Shown: positions 10,360-20,918 of the stretch, in pieces
Position numbering within the stretch: position 1 is the stretch's first letter
Layout of the letters: each line of letters starts with the position of its first letter
Assembly: GCF_002958735.1 (NCBI RefSeq)
Contig: NZ_PPGH01000037.1
Coordinates: 62,001-126,000 of the forward strand
Length of the DNA stretch: 64,000 nt
Reading direction: 5' to 3'
Origin: Chromatium okenii
Lineage (GTDB): Bacteria; Pseudomonadota; Gammaproteobacteria; Chromatiales; Chromatiaceae
Notes under the pieces: generated by a model
What the model was told of the DNA's origin: nothing
Database searches by the model: none
What the model saw: only the letters and a program-made list of their open reading frames with translations
Translations under genes and position numbers: made by a program

Positions 10360-13300
10360 AATCATTCGGGTGACGCGCCGCGAATTGGCAGCTTTTTTCG
10401 GATCACCAGTTGCTTATTTATTTATTGGTACATTTCTCGCGGTATCGCTGTTTGTATTCTTTTGGGTGGAAGCATTTTTCGCCCGCAATCTTGCCGATGT
10501 GCGCCCATTATTTGAATGGATGCCAATTCTGCTTATTTTCCTATGTGCCGCATTAACGATGCGCTTATGGAGTGAAGAACGCCGCGCTGGAACGCTAGAA
10601 ACATTACTCACGCTGCCGGTCTCAACAACTAAATTAGTCTTGGGCAAATTTTTCGCCGCATTCGGATTAGTGAAAGTGGCGCTGGCATTAACTTTACCAC
10701 TGCCAATTACCGTCGCGCTCATCGGTTCACTCGATTGGGGACCCGTAATTGGCGCGTATTTAGCAACGCTATTACTGGCAGCGACCTATTTAGCAATAGG
10801 CTTATTTATTTCTGCTCGCACCGACAATTCAATCATCGCATTAATTGGCAGCACTTTAATTTGTAGTCTGTTTTATCTCATTGGCTCGCCAACAATAACC
10901 GCATTATTTGGACATAACGGCGGCGAATTGCTGCGATTGCTCGGCAGCGGAGCGCGGTTTGCGTCGATTACACGCGGCGTTATTGACCTGCGCGATTTGA
11001 TCTATTACCTCAGTTTAACGACTATTTTTTTAATGTTAACGGTTGATAGTTTAGAACGGCTGCGCTGGGCGAATGCGCCAATCAATACACGCCAGCATCG
11101 TCGGTGGTCGCTGATGATAATACTGTCAATTGTCAATCTGCTCGCCGTGAATCTGTGGCTGCAACCGATTAACACAGCGCGAGTTGATCTCACACAAGGG
11201 CAGTTGTATCGCCTTTCGGAAACCACACGCAATTATTTAAATCAATTGCAGGAACCGCTGCTCATTCGTGGTTATTTCAGCGCCCAAACGCATCCGTTAT
11301 TAGCGCCGCTTGTGCCACAATTGCGCGATTTATTAGCAGAATTTGCAGTGGCTGGAAATGGGCAAGTGCGCGTTGAAATCATTGATCCGCAGCAGTCACC
11401 GGAATTAGAACGCGAAGCTGGTGAGCAATACGGAATTCATCCGGTGGCATTTCAAACAGAAACCAAATATCAAGCCGCAGTGGTGAATTCTTATTTCGAT
11501 TTGTTAGTGAAATACGGCGATCAATTTGAAACGTTGAATTTTCAAGATTTGATTGAAATTAAAGCGCGTTCAGAATCCGATTTAGAAGTGCGGCTGCGCA
11601 ATCCTGAATATGATTTAACTCGCGCTATTAAAAAGGTGCTTTATGCGTATCGCAGCAGCGGTGATGTCTTCGCCAATCTCACTGCGCCAGTACAATTTCA
11701 CGGGTTTATTTCCGATGCCGCGCAATTGCCCGAACCCTTGCCCGCATTGCGGCAAACTTTAGAAACGCTGCTCGGTGAATTGGCAGCGCAATCTGCGGTA
11801 AGTTTACATTTGAAATTCAAGACCCGCGGCTGGCGATGGCGCATTAGCGAAAACTATTCAAGATGAATTTGGTTTTGAGCCGCTGCGTGTCGATTTGTTA
11901 AATCCGACGCCATTTTATTTTTATATGGTGGCGCAGTCTGGTGAAGAAATCCCCCCTAACCCCCCTTTTACAAAGGGGGGGACAGACGCAGTTTCTTCTG
12001 TGCAAAAGGAGGCAGAAGAGATTGTGAACCCCCCTTTGGAAAAGGGGAGCAGGGGGGATTTCTTTCCGATTCCATTGCCGGAATCATTGGATAAAGCGGG
12101 ATTGCAGCGGGCAATTGAAGCAACAATTAAACGCTTTACGCCCGGTGTATTGCGCACCATTGCATTGTATACGCCAGCGAATACGAATGACGGCGGGCAA
12201 TACAGTTTATTGCAGCAGGCATTGCAAGAACATTTCAGTGTGCGCGAAACCGATTTAATCAGTGGTCAAGTGCCAGAAGATGCAGATTTGTTAATGGTGA
12301 TTGCGCCAGAAAATCTGGATGTCAAACAGCAATTTGCAATTGATCAATTCCTGATGCAGGGCGGCACAGTCATTATTGCTGCCTCCAGTTTTAATGTTGA
12401 TCTCGGTGGCGATGGGATTACCGCCGCGCATCATGCAACCGGTTTGGAACATTGGTTCGGTGCGTTGGGACTGCGTCTGGAGCCGTCGCTGGTGCTTGAT
12501 CCGCACAACACGCCGTTTCCGATTCCAGTGGAGCGCGAGGTCGGCGGTTTTGCGGTGCAGGAAGTGCAAACGCTTGATTATCCGTACTTTGTCGATGTGC
12601 GCGGCGATGGATTGATGAGCGCCAGCGCGGGTATCACTGCGAATCTTGAGCAACTCACGTTGAATTGGGCATCGCCGCTGGAAGTAGATGCTGCGCCGAA
12701 TGCGTCGCGCACGGTGATGCCGTTGTTGCAAAGTTCGACCGAAGCCTGGACGAGCGATTCGGAGCAGATGCAGCCGGATTTTGAGACGGATGGAGCGCTG
12801 GGTTTTCCTCGCGGTAACGATAGCGGACCGAAATTGTTGGCGGTGGCAATTGAAGGGCAGTTTCAATCGCCGTTTGCGGAAATCCCCCTAACCCCCCTTT
12901 GTCAAAGGGGGAAATGCGGAAATCCTTTAACAACGGAGGAAATGCGGATGACGACACTGCGCCAGCGGATGAAACAGCGCGGGAGAAAACGCCGCCAGTG
13001 ATTTCTGGTGTGGTGGAAATGTCACCAGCAACTGCGCGGTTGATTGTGATTGGGTCAGCGAGTTTTCTCAGCGATACGGCGATCAGTTTGGCCAGTGAAG
13101 CGACGCAGAGCCGTTATCTTAAATCATTGGAATTTATGCAGAACGCAGTGGAATGGGCGCTGGAAGATCGCGGATTGTTGAGTTTGCGCGGACGCGGTCA
13201 ATTCAGTCGGTTGCTGATGCCGCTCAGTCCGCAAGGGCAAATGCTGTGGGAAACGTTGAATGATCTGTTGGCGCTGGGTGGATTGGCGTTGGTGTATGGG

Positions 13301-13399
13301 CTGGCGCGGTGGATGCGGGTTCGGCGCGAACGGATGCAGGTCGCACTGCTGCATGAAGTGTCGGTTGAAAAACTTGTTAATGATCAGCGGGAAATATGA
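10352..13399 (+). CDS. ABC-2 permease fused to a GldG-like domain (frameshifted)
   Basis: Membrane half of the exporter. The N-terminal ~240 residues form an ABC-2 permease with six hydrophobic helices and the motif WSEERRAGTLETLL. The rest is a GldG/DUF4350-like periplasmic domain (from RVDLTQGQLYRLSE to the C-terminal block RYLKSLEFMQNAVEWALEDRGL), ending with a membrane helix and a basic tail. Such permease-GldG fusions occur in environmental gammaproteobacteria. The frame changes near 11815-11830 (two short homopolymer contractions would fix it) and near 12885-12960, at a C/G-run repeat. Corrected length is about 1016 aa, including two repeat-encoded insertions. Overlap with the ATPase gene indicates one operon; the cargo is unknown. 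Confidence 0.8.
11946..12062. repeat. In-frame MITE-like palindromic repeat, 117 bp
   Basis: Terminal inverted repeats GAAATCCCCCC / GGGGGGATTTC enclose two C/G-run hairpins. The length of 117 bp is 39 codons, so the element keeps the frame of the GldG-like domain and adds peptides such as NPPFTKGG and NPPLEKG. Confidence 0.85.
12880..12914. repeat. Short copy of the palindromic repeat in the GldG-like gene
   Basis: About 35 bp: AAATCCCCCTAACCCCCC, then TTT-gtc-AAAGGGGG and AAAT. A reading-frame change in the host gene lies at or just after this copy. Confidence 0.75.
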
Positions 13400-13546
13400 T
13401 GACCGCTAAAAATTGGCAACTGAATCAATCGTTTATGTATTTAACTGCGTCACTCCTAAGACGCTATAGTTATGCAGCATCTTGTGGAATAGTAAAGCGC
13501 CGCAAGTTGTCCTCTCGACGTTTGTTCACACAGGAGATCGGTCTTT

Positions 13547-15148
13547 ATGTTCGACAGTACCATGATCGAACTTTCACGCTGGCAGTTCGCCAGCACTGCG
13601 TTGTATCACTTCCTTTTTGTTCCGCTGACGCTCGGTTTGTCGTGGATTTTGGTCATCATGGAAAGCGTGTATGTGATGACTGGGCGCGAGATTTACCGCG
13701 ATATGGTCAAGTTTTGGGGCAAATTATTCGGCATTAACTTTGCCCTCGGTGTCACCACCGGCTTAACGATGGAATTCCAATTCGGCACCAATTGGGCGTA
13801 TTACAGCCATTATGTTGGCGACGTGTTTGGCGCACCGCTGGCAATTGAAGGCTTGATGGCGTTCTTTTTGGAATCGACCTTCATCGGCTTGTTTTTCCTC
13901 GGCTGGGAACGCCTGAGCAAGCGCCAGCATCTGGGCGTTACTTTTAATGGCGTTCGGCTCCAACCTCTCCGCGCTGTGGATTTTGATTGCCAACGGCTGG
14001 ATGCAAAATCCGGTTGGCGCAGAATTCAGCTTTGAAACCATGCGCATGGAAATGACCAGCTTTGCCGAATTGGTCACAAATCCGGTCGCGCAGGTCAAAT
14101 TCGTCCACACCGTCGCTGCCGGTTATGTCACTGCGTCGATGTTCGTGCTCGGCATCAGCGCGTGGTACATGTTGAAAGGGCGCGATCTCGCCTTTGCCAA
14201 ACGCTCGTTTTCCGTCGCCGTCGGCTTTGGCATGGCGTCGATTTTGTCGGTGATTTTGCTCGGCGATGAATCCGGTTATGAGGTCGGCGACATTCAACGG
14301 GTGAAATTGGCGGCGATTGAAGCGGAATGGGAAACCGAACCTGCGCCAGCGGCATTTACCGTGTACGGCAATCCCAACAACACCGATCAAGAAACCCACG
14401 ACGCGATCAAAATCCCGTGGCTGCTGGGTTTGATCGCCACCCGCTCGCTGGATACGCAAGTCAAAGGTTTGAAAGAATTAATGGCGGAGCATGAAGTGCG
14501 GATTCGCAGCGGCATGATTGCGTATTCCTATCTGGAACAACTGCGCGGTGGTGCAGATACGCCGGAAAATCGGGCGGAATTTGCAAAACATAAGGCGGAT
14601 TTGGGCTACGGGCTGCTGCTGAAGCCTTACATCGAAAATCCCGCGCAAGCCAGCGAGGAGCAAATCCAACTGGCGTGAAAGATTCCATTCCTGAAGTCGC
14701 GCCGATTTTCTGGGCATTTCGCGTGATGGTGGGCGCAGGCGTGTGGATGTTGCTGCTGCTGGTGCTGGGATTTTATTTCAACGCCAAGCGCGTGATTCAA
14801 CAGCAACGCTGGCTGCTGTGGCTATTTCTGCTGAGTATTCCTGCGCCGTGGATCGCAGTGGAAACGGGTTGGTTTGTGGCGGAATTCGGACGCCAGCCGT
14901 GGGCGATTGGTGAAGTGCTGCCGACCAGCATCGCGGTCTCCAGCCTGACGACAAATGATTTGATTATCAGCATTTCCGGCTTCCTGATTTTCTACACCAC
15001 GTTGTTTATTATCGAAATGTTCCTGATGATTAAGTTTGCGCGGTTGGGGCCGAGTTCGCTGCACACTGGGCGTTATCACCACGAGCACAACAGCGAACAC
15101 GCAGGCGGCATGACGCCAATCACTGCGCCGCAGAAACCAATCGAATAA
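13547..15148 (+). CDS. cydA: Cytochrome bd ubiquinol oxidase subunit I CydA (two frameshifts)
   Basis: Quinol-oxidising, haem-bearing subunit of the high-affinity terminal oxidase. The N-terminus [20 protein letters not shown] contains the haem b595 histidine. [31 protein letters not shown] and the long Q-loop of the E. coli-like (L) subfamily follow, and the C-terminal third has several membrane helices. Frame changes occur at the T run near 13940 (…HLGVTF to [11 protein letters not shown]) and at 14677, where one missing G turns AWKDSIP into a stop. Corrected length is about 534 aa. AGGAG upstream supports ATG 13547. The gene is followed 15 bp later by cydB. Confidence 0.92.
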
Positions 15149-15163
15149 GCCGGAGGAATTCTG

Positions 15164-16304
15164 ATGATTCTCGATTACGAAACACTGAAATTTGCGTGGT
15201 GGGTGTTGGTCGGCGTGCTGTTTATCGGCTTCGCTGTGACCGACGGAATGGATATGGGCGTCGGTACGCTGCTGCCGTTTTTGGGCAAAACCGACGACGA
15301 GCGCCGCGTCATCATCAACACCATCGGTCCGCATTGGGACGGCAATCAAGTGTGGTTAATTACCGCTGGCGGCGCGATTTTCGCAGCGTGGCCGCTGGTT
15401 ATGCCGCAGCATTTTCCGGCTTTTATTTCGCCATGCTATTGGCGTTATTCGGATTATTTTTCCGTCCAGTCGGCTTTGATTACCGCAGCAAAATCGCTAA
15501 TAAACATTGGCGCAATGCGTGGGATTGGGGCTTATTTATCGGCGGCGCAGTTCCCGCGCTGGTATTCGGCATTGCATTCGGCAATTTATTGCAAGGCGTA
15601 CCGTTTCATCTCGATGATTTCCTGCGTCCGTATTACAGCGGCAGCTTTTTAGGCTTACTCAATCCATTTGCACTGCTCGCTGGCTTCATTAGCCTCGGCA
15701 TGTTGGTCATGCACGGCGCAATTTGGTTGCAACTGCGCACTGCCGAACCGATTGCCGAACGCGCCAAAGGTGTCGCCAAACAAGTCGGTTTAGCCACCAT
15801 CGCTGCGTTCGCATTGGCGGGCATTTGGCTGGCGACCGGCATTGACGGATTCCGCGTGGTCTCGATGCCAGAATTGGGCGCAACGCCAAATCCGCTGACG
15901 AAAGAAGTAGTGCAGGAAGCTCATGCGTGGTTGGCGAATTACAGCAATTACCCGTTAACAATGCTGCTGCCGCTGCTCGGATTTGCTGGATTAGGATTAG
16001 GCGTTTTGGCTTCAATGGCAAATCGTCCCGGCTGGGGTTAGTTGCCAGCAGTTTGGGTTTAAGCGGCGTTATTCTCACCGCTGGCGCCACGATGTTTCCA
16101 TTCATTATGCCGTCGAGCACCAATCCTAATAGCAGTTTAATTGCATGGGATGCGGTATCGAGTCATTTAACCCTGAGCGTCATGTTCTGGGCGGCAGTGA
16201 TTTTTGTGCCATTGATTTTAATTTATACCACTTGGACTTACGCCATGATGTGGCGGCGTGTCACGGTGGAAGAAATTCAAGCACAGGATCATCTCGCGTA
16301 TTAA
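15164..16304 (+). CDS. cydB: Cytochrome bd ubiquinol oxidase subunit II CydB (two frameshifts)
   Basis: Membrane partner of CydA. The start MILDYETLKFAWWVLVGVLF and the block AVTDGMDMGVGTLLPFLG are diagnostic, as are IGPHWDGNQVWLI and, near the end, GATMFPFIMPSSTNPNSSL. Single missing bases near 15399 (AAWPLVYAAAF expected) and near 16035 (PGLGLVASSLGL expected) break the frame. Corrected length is about 380 aa, normal for the family. It has a Shine-Dalgarno (GGAGG) and lies directly after cydA; the small subunit gene cydX follows beyond a hairpin. Confidence 0.92.
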
Positions 16305-16313
16305 CCACAATCT

Positions 16314-16353
16314 AAATGCAGCGATGAATAAATCAATCATTGCTGCATTTTTT
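16314..16353 (+). terminator. Terminator-like hairpin between cydB and cydX
   Basis: 14-bp stem AAATGCAGCGATGA / TCATTGCTGCATTT (one G-U pair), 9-nt loop, followed by a T run. It resembles an intrinsic terminator and would attenuate transcription into cydX. Confidence 0.7.
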
Positions 16354-16375
16354 GTTGATATTTAGAGGGTTTTTT

Positions 16376-16501
16376 ATGTGGTATTTCGCATGGTTATTGG
16401 GCGTATTGCTGGCGCTTGCGTTTGGTATTATTAACGTCATGTGGTACGAATCCGAACAATGTCCCGGTGGTATCTCTAAAGACGATGAAGCGGCACATTA
16501 A
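16376..16501 (+). CDS. cydX: Cytochrome bd small subunit CydX
   Basis: Single-helix accessory subunit needed for stability and activity of the CydAB oxidase. The 41-aa protein starts MWYFAWLLGVLLALAFGI, nearly the same as E. coli CydX (MWYFAWILGTLLA). One membrane segment covers about residues 4-22, then a short hydrophilic tail. AGAGGG lies about 7 nt before the ATG. Its position 71 bp after cydB completes a cydABX operon, separated from cydB by a terminator-like hairpin. Confidence 0.93.
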   Translation: MWYFAWLLGVLLALAFGIINVMWYESEQCPGGISKDDEAAH

Positions 16502-16514
16502 CCGCAATTCTTTA

Positions 16515-16541
16515 GCGTCACACTACAACACAGTGTGACGC
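16515..16541 (+). promoter_or_regulatory. Hairpin just upstream of the yiaA ribosome-binding site
   Basis: Perfect 10-bp stem GCGTCACACT / AGTGTGACGC with a 7-nt loop, ending where the CGGAG Shine-Dalgarno of the next gene begins. No T run follows. It may end the cydX message or shield the ribosome-binding site. Confidence 0.45.
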
Positions 16542-16553
16542 GGAGCAAAAGCA

Positions 16554-16988
16554 ATGAAACCCATGCTAACTCCACGACCGACTGGCGCATTTATTGGTGC
16601 ATCTTGGGCAGCATTATTTATTGGTGTGCTCACCTATCTTGCTGGGCTATGGAATGCGTCAATGTTGCTTAATGAAAAAGGCTATTACTTCACGCTCTTG
16701 ATGTATGGCTTATTTGCAGCAGTGTCATTACAAAAATCAGTGCGTGACCGGCTGGAAGGCATTCCCGTTACTGGCATTTATTTTGGGCTGTGTTGGCTTT
16801 CTTTAGGGCTGGCAATTCTGCTGCTGGCGATTGGATTATCAAATGCAACCTTTTCAACCAGCGAAAAAGGTTTTTATGCGATGTCGTTTATTCTTAGTCT
16901 GTTTGCCGCAGTTGCAGTGCAAAAAAACATCCGCGATACCGCATCATTTCCCGAAGAGCCGCCGCATTCATCAGACGGCAGCATTTAA
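16554..16988 (+). CDS. yiaA: YiaA/YiaB two-helix inner-membrane protein
   Basis: Four-helix membrane protein of 144 aa built from two copies of the YiaAB two-helix domain. Each repeat has a helix pair joined by the pattern N(A/S)…EKG(Y/F)Y, and ends with LFAAVSLQKSVRD in the first and LFAAVAVQKNIRD in the second. The family function is unknown. It lies 52 bp after cydX on the same strand, so it may be read through from the oxidase operon. Confidence 0.85.
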   Translation: MKPMLTPRPTGAFIGASWAALFIGVLTYLAGLWNASMLLNEKGYYFTLLMYGLFAAVSLQKSVRDRLEGIPVTGIYFGLCWLSLGLAILLLAIGLSNATFSTSEKGFYAMSFILSLFAAVAVQKNIRDTASFPEEPPHSSDGSI

Positions 16989-17029
16989 TTCTTAATTCCC
17001 GCTTTTTCACTTCACTATTAAAAATAACC

Positions 17030-17308
17030 ATGATTGAGATTGAATACATCGTGAAAGACAACAACGGCATTGAACGCTTTCGTACTCAAGATAAAAAAGC
17101 TGCCGACGCCTATGATCGCATGTTGGAAAATGCCCAACGGCTCGCGCAATTGTTGCGCACTGATGCCGTATTGCCGACATTATCCGAAGCAGATATGGAA
17201 GAGTTAACAATCTATCTTGCGCGTAATGCGTCAACGGTGGAGCGTATCTTAAAAGGAAAAGCAATCGAAACGCATTCAACGCCGATGGCAGATAGCGAGA
17301 GCACTTAA
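17030..17308 (+). CDS. yebG: YebG family protein
   Basis: Small DNA-damage-associated protein of 92 aa. The family signature KKAADAYDRMLENAQ aligns with the E. coli YebG block KKEADAYDKMLD, and the upstream EYIVKDNNGIERF strand fits too. In E. coli yebG is SOS-induced; I looked for a CTGT-N8-ACAG LexA box upstream and did not see one. The methyltransferase gene starts 1 bp after its stop, so the two are probably co-transcribed. Confidence 0.8.
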   Translation: MIEIEYIVKDNNGIERFRTQDKKAADAYDRMLENAQRLAQLLRTDAVLPTLSEADMEELTIYLARNASTVERILKGKAIETHSTPMADSEST

Positions 17309-17309
17309 T

Positions 17310-18533
17310 ATGCCGCAAATGGATAAAAAGACGCTGGCAAAATTGCGCTGCGAATTGCGCTGGGAAAGTGCTATAGCGAAACACCGTGATTGTTTTAATA
17401 CGCCGCGCCTCAATTTGTGGCGGGATTTTTTCCCGCCGCAATTAGAAAACGATTTAATGGGGCGCTCGCTCGGCGAGCAAACGCACTATTCATTTGCGCC
17501 CGGTGAATTGGTGGAACCAATGAATTCGCGCCAGTATTTTCGGCTCAAACCCCACCAATTTAATCAGCGATTTGGCAATAAAGGCTTGATTCCGCAACGC
17601 AATGGACGTTTTTATCCACGCGGCATGTTGCAGGAATTGTCCACAATTTTTGCCCAAGATTGTCATCCGTTTCGCCTGATTGCTGGTGCGGCAGCGGAAG
17701 CGGAATTTTATGCCGATTTGAATCATCCGCTGGCAAGCTATCCGCTTGATTTACAAGTCACAATCACTGGAATTTGGGCGCAGGGCGAGCAGCGCGGCGG
17801 GCGCAGTCAGGATGTCGCGGCGTTGTTGACCGCCAACGGTCCGGGAATGCAGACACGCTGGCGCGACCAACCGACTGATTTTTGGTCAGATATGCCGTTT
17901 ATGCGCCGCGATTGTCGCTCCGATCTGGCGTTTTATGACCAGCCGCGTTTGATTGCACATCTCGATCAAACGGCGCAGGATGAGTTGGCGGCGCTGCATG
18001 GGCAATTGCTCGCACCAAACAGCCAAGTGCTTGATTTAATGAGCAGTTGGCAAACACATTTGCCGGAAGAGTTGGCGCTTGCCGAATTGGTGGGGCTGGG
18101 CATGAATGCGGCAGAATTGGACGCCAATCCGCGTTTAACCGAACGCGTGGTGCACGATCTCAACGCGATGCCGCAATTGCCATTTGCTGCCGCGCAATTT
18201 GATGCAGTGATTTGTAGTTTGTCGATTGAATATCTGATTGAACCAATTGCGGTATTACGCGAAGTGGCGCGAGTATTAAAACCCGGCGGTGTTTGCGTAA
18301 TTGGTTTTTCTAATCGCTGGTTTCCAACCAAAGCTATTCAATTATGGGAAGGGATTCACGAGTTTGAGCGCCCGGGTTTAATACTGGAGTATTTTCTCGC
18401 TGCGGGCGGTTTTACTGAATTGGAAACCTTCAGTGTGCGCGGATTACCGCGTCCGGCAAATGATAAATACGCCGATCAAATGGCGCTGTCCGATCCAATT
18501 TATGCGGTATGGGGACGACGTTCGGCGGATTAA
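17310..18533 (+). CDS. FKBP/SlyD-like domain fused to a SAM-dependent methyltransferase
   Basis: 407-aa soluble protein. The first ~170 residues look like an FKBP/SlyD-type isomerase fold: FAPGELVEP, GRFYPRGML and, at its end, LNHPLASYPLDLQVTITGI, which matches the NHPLAGK.L.F.V.V pattern of SlyD-like proteins. The C-terminal half is a class I methyltransferase of the type 11 group: VLDLMSSWQTHLPE replaces the usual glycine-rich motif I; LPFAAAQFDAVICSLSIEYL is motif II and LREVARVLKPGGVCVIGFSN is motif III. The weak motif I may affect SAM binding. It is coupled to yebG. Substrate unknown. Confidence 0.75.
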   Translation: MPQMDKKTLAKLRCELRWESAIAKHRDCFNTPRLNLWRDFFPPQLENDLMGRSLGEQTHYSFAPGELVEPMNSRQYFRLKPHQFNQRFGNKGLIPQRNGRFYPRGMLQELSTIFAQDCHPFRLIAGAAAEAEFYADLNHPLASYPLDLQVTITGIWAQGEQRGGRSQDVAALLTANGPGMQTRWRDQPTDFWSDMPFMRRDCRSDLAFYDQPRLIAHLDQTAQDELAALHGQLLAPNSQVLDLMSSWQTHLPEELALAELVGLGMNAAELDANPRLTERVVHDLNAMPQLPFAAAQFDAVICSLSIEYLIEPIAVLREVARVLKPGGVCVIGFSNRWFPTKAIQLWEGIHEFERPGLILEYFLAAGGFTELETFSVRGLPRPANDKYADQMALSDPIYAVWGRRSAD

Positions 18534-18539
18534 TTGCCG

Positions 18540-19223
18540 TCACGCTGGCGCAATTAGGTCATCTATTTCTGCGATTTGAATTAAACGGTTTAAGTCGCGC
18601 ACCGTGATTTGATTGCCCAGCACTTGAATGACACCCTGTTCGCTCAACGCTTTAATCACCCGCGAAAACGTTTCCGGTTGCACCGATAGCCGCGACGCCA
18701 ACACGCTTTTCCGCACTGCCAATTCAATCTGCATCTGCCCCGGCTCGCGTTTGGCAACCAAATAACGCGCCACGCGACTGGTCGCCGTGTGCAGCGTCAA
18801 ATCATCAATTTCGCCAATCAAACCGCGCAGCCGTTGACTCAACACGCCGAGCAATTGAAAACAGGTGTCCACCGAATCGCGCAACATGCTGGCGAAATCA
18901 GCGGCGTCGATGGCGAGCAATTGCGATGGACACAGCGCCGCAGCGCAGACTGGATAACGCGGCGCGTTGAGAAAAACCAACGCTTCGGCAAAGGTTTGAC
19001 CGGGGTTGACGATCTCAATCACCTTTTCGCCGCCGTCAGCCGCCAACCGAAATAACCGCATTTGCCCGGACAGCAGCAAATAAAAGCGCGTTGCTGCATC
19101 GTCTTGATAAAACAGCATTTGTTCGGCATCCAGCATCACGCGGCTGGCGTGGAGACTGACTCGCGCCAATTGCGCTGCATCCAGCCGCGAAAACAGTGTG
19201 CCTCGGCGCAATTCGTCGATCAT
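18540..19223 (-). CDS. Crp/Fnr family transcriptional regulator
   Basis: 227-aa regulator with an N-terminal cyclic-nucleotide-binding-like sensor (about 20-130; LLSGQMRLFRLAADGGEKVI, PGQTFAEALVF) and a C-terminal winged helix (SVLASRLSVQPETFSRVIKA). It lacks the N-terminal cysteine cluster of Fnr, so an iron-sulfur sensor is unlikely; Dnr/NnrR-like haem sensing or another ligand is possible. Its ATG overlaps the cobK stop (ATGA), making it the last gene of the cobalamin operon. This position suggests, but does not prove, a link to anaerobic or B12 regulation. Confidence 0.85.
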   Translation of the reverse strand: MIDELRRGTLFSRLDAAQLARVSLHASRVMLDAEQMLFYQDDAATRFYLLLSGQMRLFRLAADGGEKVIEIVNPGQTFAEALVFLNAPRYPVCAAALCPSQLLAIDAADFASMLRDSVDTCFQLLGVLSQRLRGLIGEIDDLTLHTATSRVARYLVAKREPGQMQIELAVRKSVLASRLSVQPETFSRVIKALSEQGVIQVLGNQITVRDLNRLIQIAEIDDLIAPA

Positions 19224-19974
19224 GCCGTAAGCTGCCGATTCAGCCAGTGAATTGATTCTGCAACCGTTGTTGCCAATTCCTGCGCTGGGCGCGGTGGACG
19301 CTGGCGCATGATGACGTGCAGATTGCGCTCGCGGGCGACGATCAATTTGGCAGCAGTTGCGTCGCCGCCGCTGTTTTTACACACAATCGTGTCGATGTTG
19401 TGCGCGGTGAATAATTCCCGTTCGCCAGCCAAGTCGAATGGTCCCCGCGCCAGCAATATCTGCGACGCAGGAAAATGCAGCAGCGGATCGGGCGCAGTGA
19501 CGACGCGAATCAACAACCAAATGTCGGGCAATTCCGCAAATGGCGCGAGTTCCTGCCGCCCGACCGCCAGCAACACGCGCTGCGCTCCGTTTGCAATCAA
19601 CGCGGCTCGCGCTTCCGCCCAATCTGTTACCAATTCCCAGCGATCTTCCGGCGCAGCAATCCACGCTGGGCGCTCCAAACGCAGCAATGGCACTTTCGCT
19701 GCGCGGCAACTTTCCAACGCATTCCACGTCATCGCGGCTGCGAACGGATGCGTCGCATCAATCACCGCATCAATCCGCTGCTCGCGCAAATAGGTCGTCA
19801 GTCCGGCGACGCCGCCAAACCCGCCGCTACGCCATTCACCAGCGGGAATGCGCGGTTGCGCGGTGCGCCCCGCCAGCGACGTGATGACCCGTAAATCATC
19901 GCAGGGCGCGAGTGCCTCGCCAGCGCGTAGGCTTCAGTCGTGCCGCCGAGAATTAAAAGATGCTTATTAATCAA
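19220..19974 (-). CDS. cobK: Precorrin-6A reductase CobK/CbiJ (frameshifted)
   Basis: NADPH-dependent reductase of the corrin-ring pathway. The N-terminus HLLILGGTTEAYALA is the dinucleotide-binding start; after one missing base near 19915 the next frame gives LRVITSLAGRTAQPRIPAGEWRS (shown here only as blocks ITSLAGRT and SGGFGGVAGL), then REQRIDAVIDATHPFA. The downstream part includes VCKNSGGDATAAKLIVA. The corrected protein is about 251 aa. TTG 19974 is the only plausible start before an in-frame stop, and lies 12 bp after the cbiB stop. Confidence 0.85.
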
Positions 19975-19986
19975 TTGCTTACTCGG

Positions 19987-20908
19987 TTATTGCCAACTCA
20001 AACCCAGCGCCAGCGCCAGCGGATAACACACCAAAATCAGCGTCAACGCCCGCTGCAAATCCGTCGCGTCAAGCTCGGCAGGCCACGCAGAATTGCCGAT
20101 AAACCGCTCATTGACCACTTGCCCGTTGCGCCACACGGGACCGAGTAAACGCACCCGCAATGCGCCGCACAAGCGGCTTCGCTCCAGCCGAATTCGGACT
20201 CGGCAGCAGCGCGTGATCGCGCCATGCCGTGCGCAGCGCCAGCAGCGGATGTAACCGTAACAACGCAGCAGCAGTCGCAATCACCAGCACTGAGAGTCGC
20301 GCTGGAAGCCAATGAATGAAATCGTCAGATCGCGCTGCTGCCCAGCCAAAATCTTGATAACGTTGATTTTGATAGCCGATCATCGAATCGAGCGTGGAAA
20401 TAACTTTGACCGCCAGCAGCCCCGGCAAGCCAAATAAACACAGCGCCCACAGCGGTGTCAGCACTGCGTCAGTGAGATTTTCCGCCAGACTTTCAATCGT
20501 GGCGCGGACAATGCCGTCACGCTGCAACGGCGCGGTATCGCGCCCAACTAATTGTGTTAATTGATTTCGCGCTGCGGGCAGATCGTCCAAATTGCGGAGT
20601 ACGCGCCGACCTTGTTCTAACAAATCGCGCAAACACAGCAGGCTGTAAGCCAGATATAAATCCCACAGCAGCGCGAGCTGCGGATGAATCCACGCGGCGC
20701 CAGCACGAATGCCCAGCCATACGGCGAACACTGCGCTGATTACCAGTAATCCATGCGCGATACCGCCCCAGCGTTCGTTCCAACCGCGAGCGAAAAATTG
20801 CCGTTCAATCAATGCGCTCAGATCGCCAATCAGCCGCACTGGATGCAGTCGATAGACCGGATCGCCAAAGGTGAGATCAAGCAAACAAGCGAATAAAATT
20901 AAGCTCAT
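19987..20908 (-). CDS. cbiB: Adenosylcobinamide-phosphate synthase CbiB/CobD (two frameshifts)
   Basis: Inner-membrane enzyme that attaches the aminopropanol arm during cobalamin synthesis. LTFGDPVYRLHPVRLIG at the N-terminus and ATIESLAENLTDAVLTPLW are family signatures, and VISTLDSMIGYQNQRYQDFG is the conserved central block. Near the end, HALLPSPNSA should continue as GWSEAA…LRVRLLGPVWRNGQ; this needs one base restored at each of two points near 20170-20190. The true C-terminus (LTLILVCYPLALALGLSWQ) is a membrane helix ending at 19987. Corrected length is about 307 aa. It follows cobM by 10 bp. Confidence 0.88.
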
Positions 20909-20918
20909 GGCGGCACAC

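Noticed and set aside
12291..12866. 191-codon minus-strand frame over the GldG-like gene
   Set aside because: Shadow of the real gene, with no recognisable domain or ribosome-binding site.
13944..14459. 171-codon minus-strand frame opposite cydA
   Set aside because: Antisense shadow; cydA motifs are unambiguous on the plus strand.
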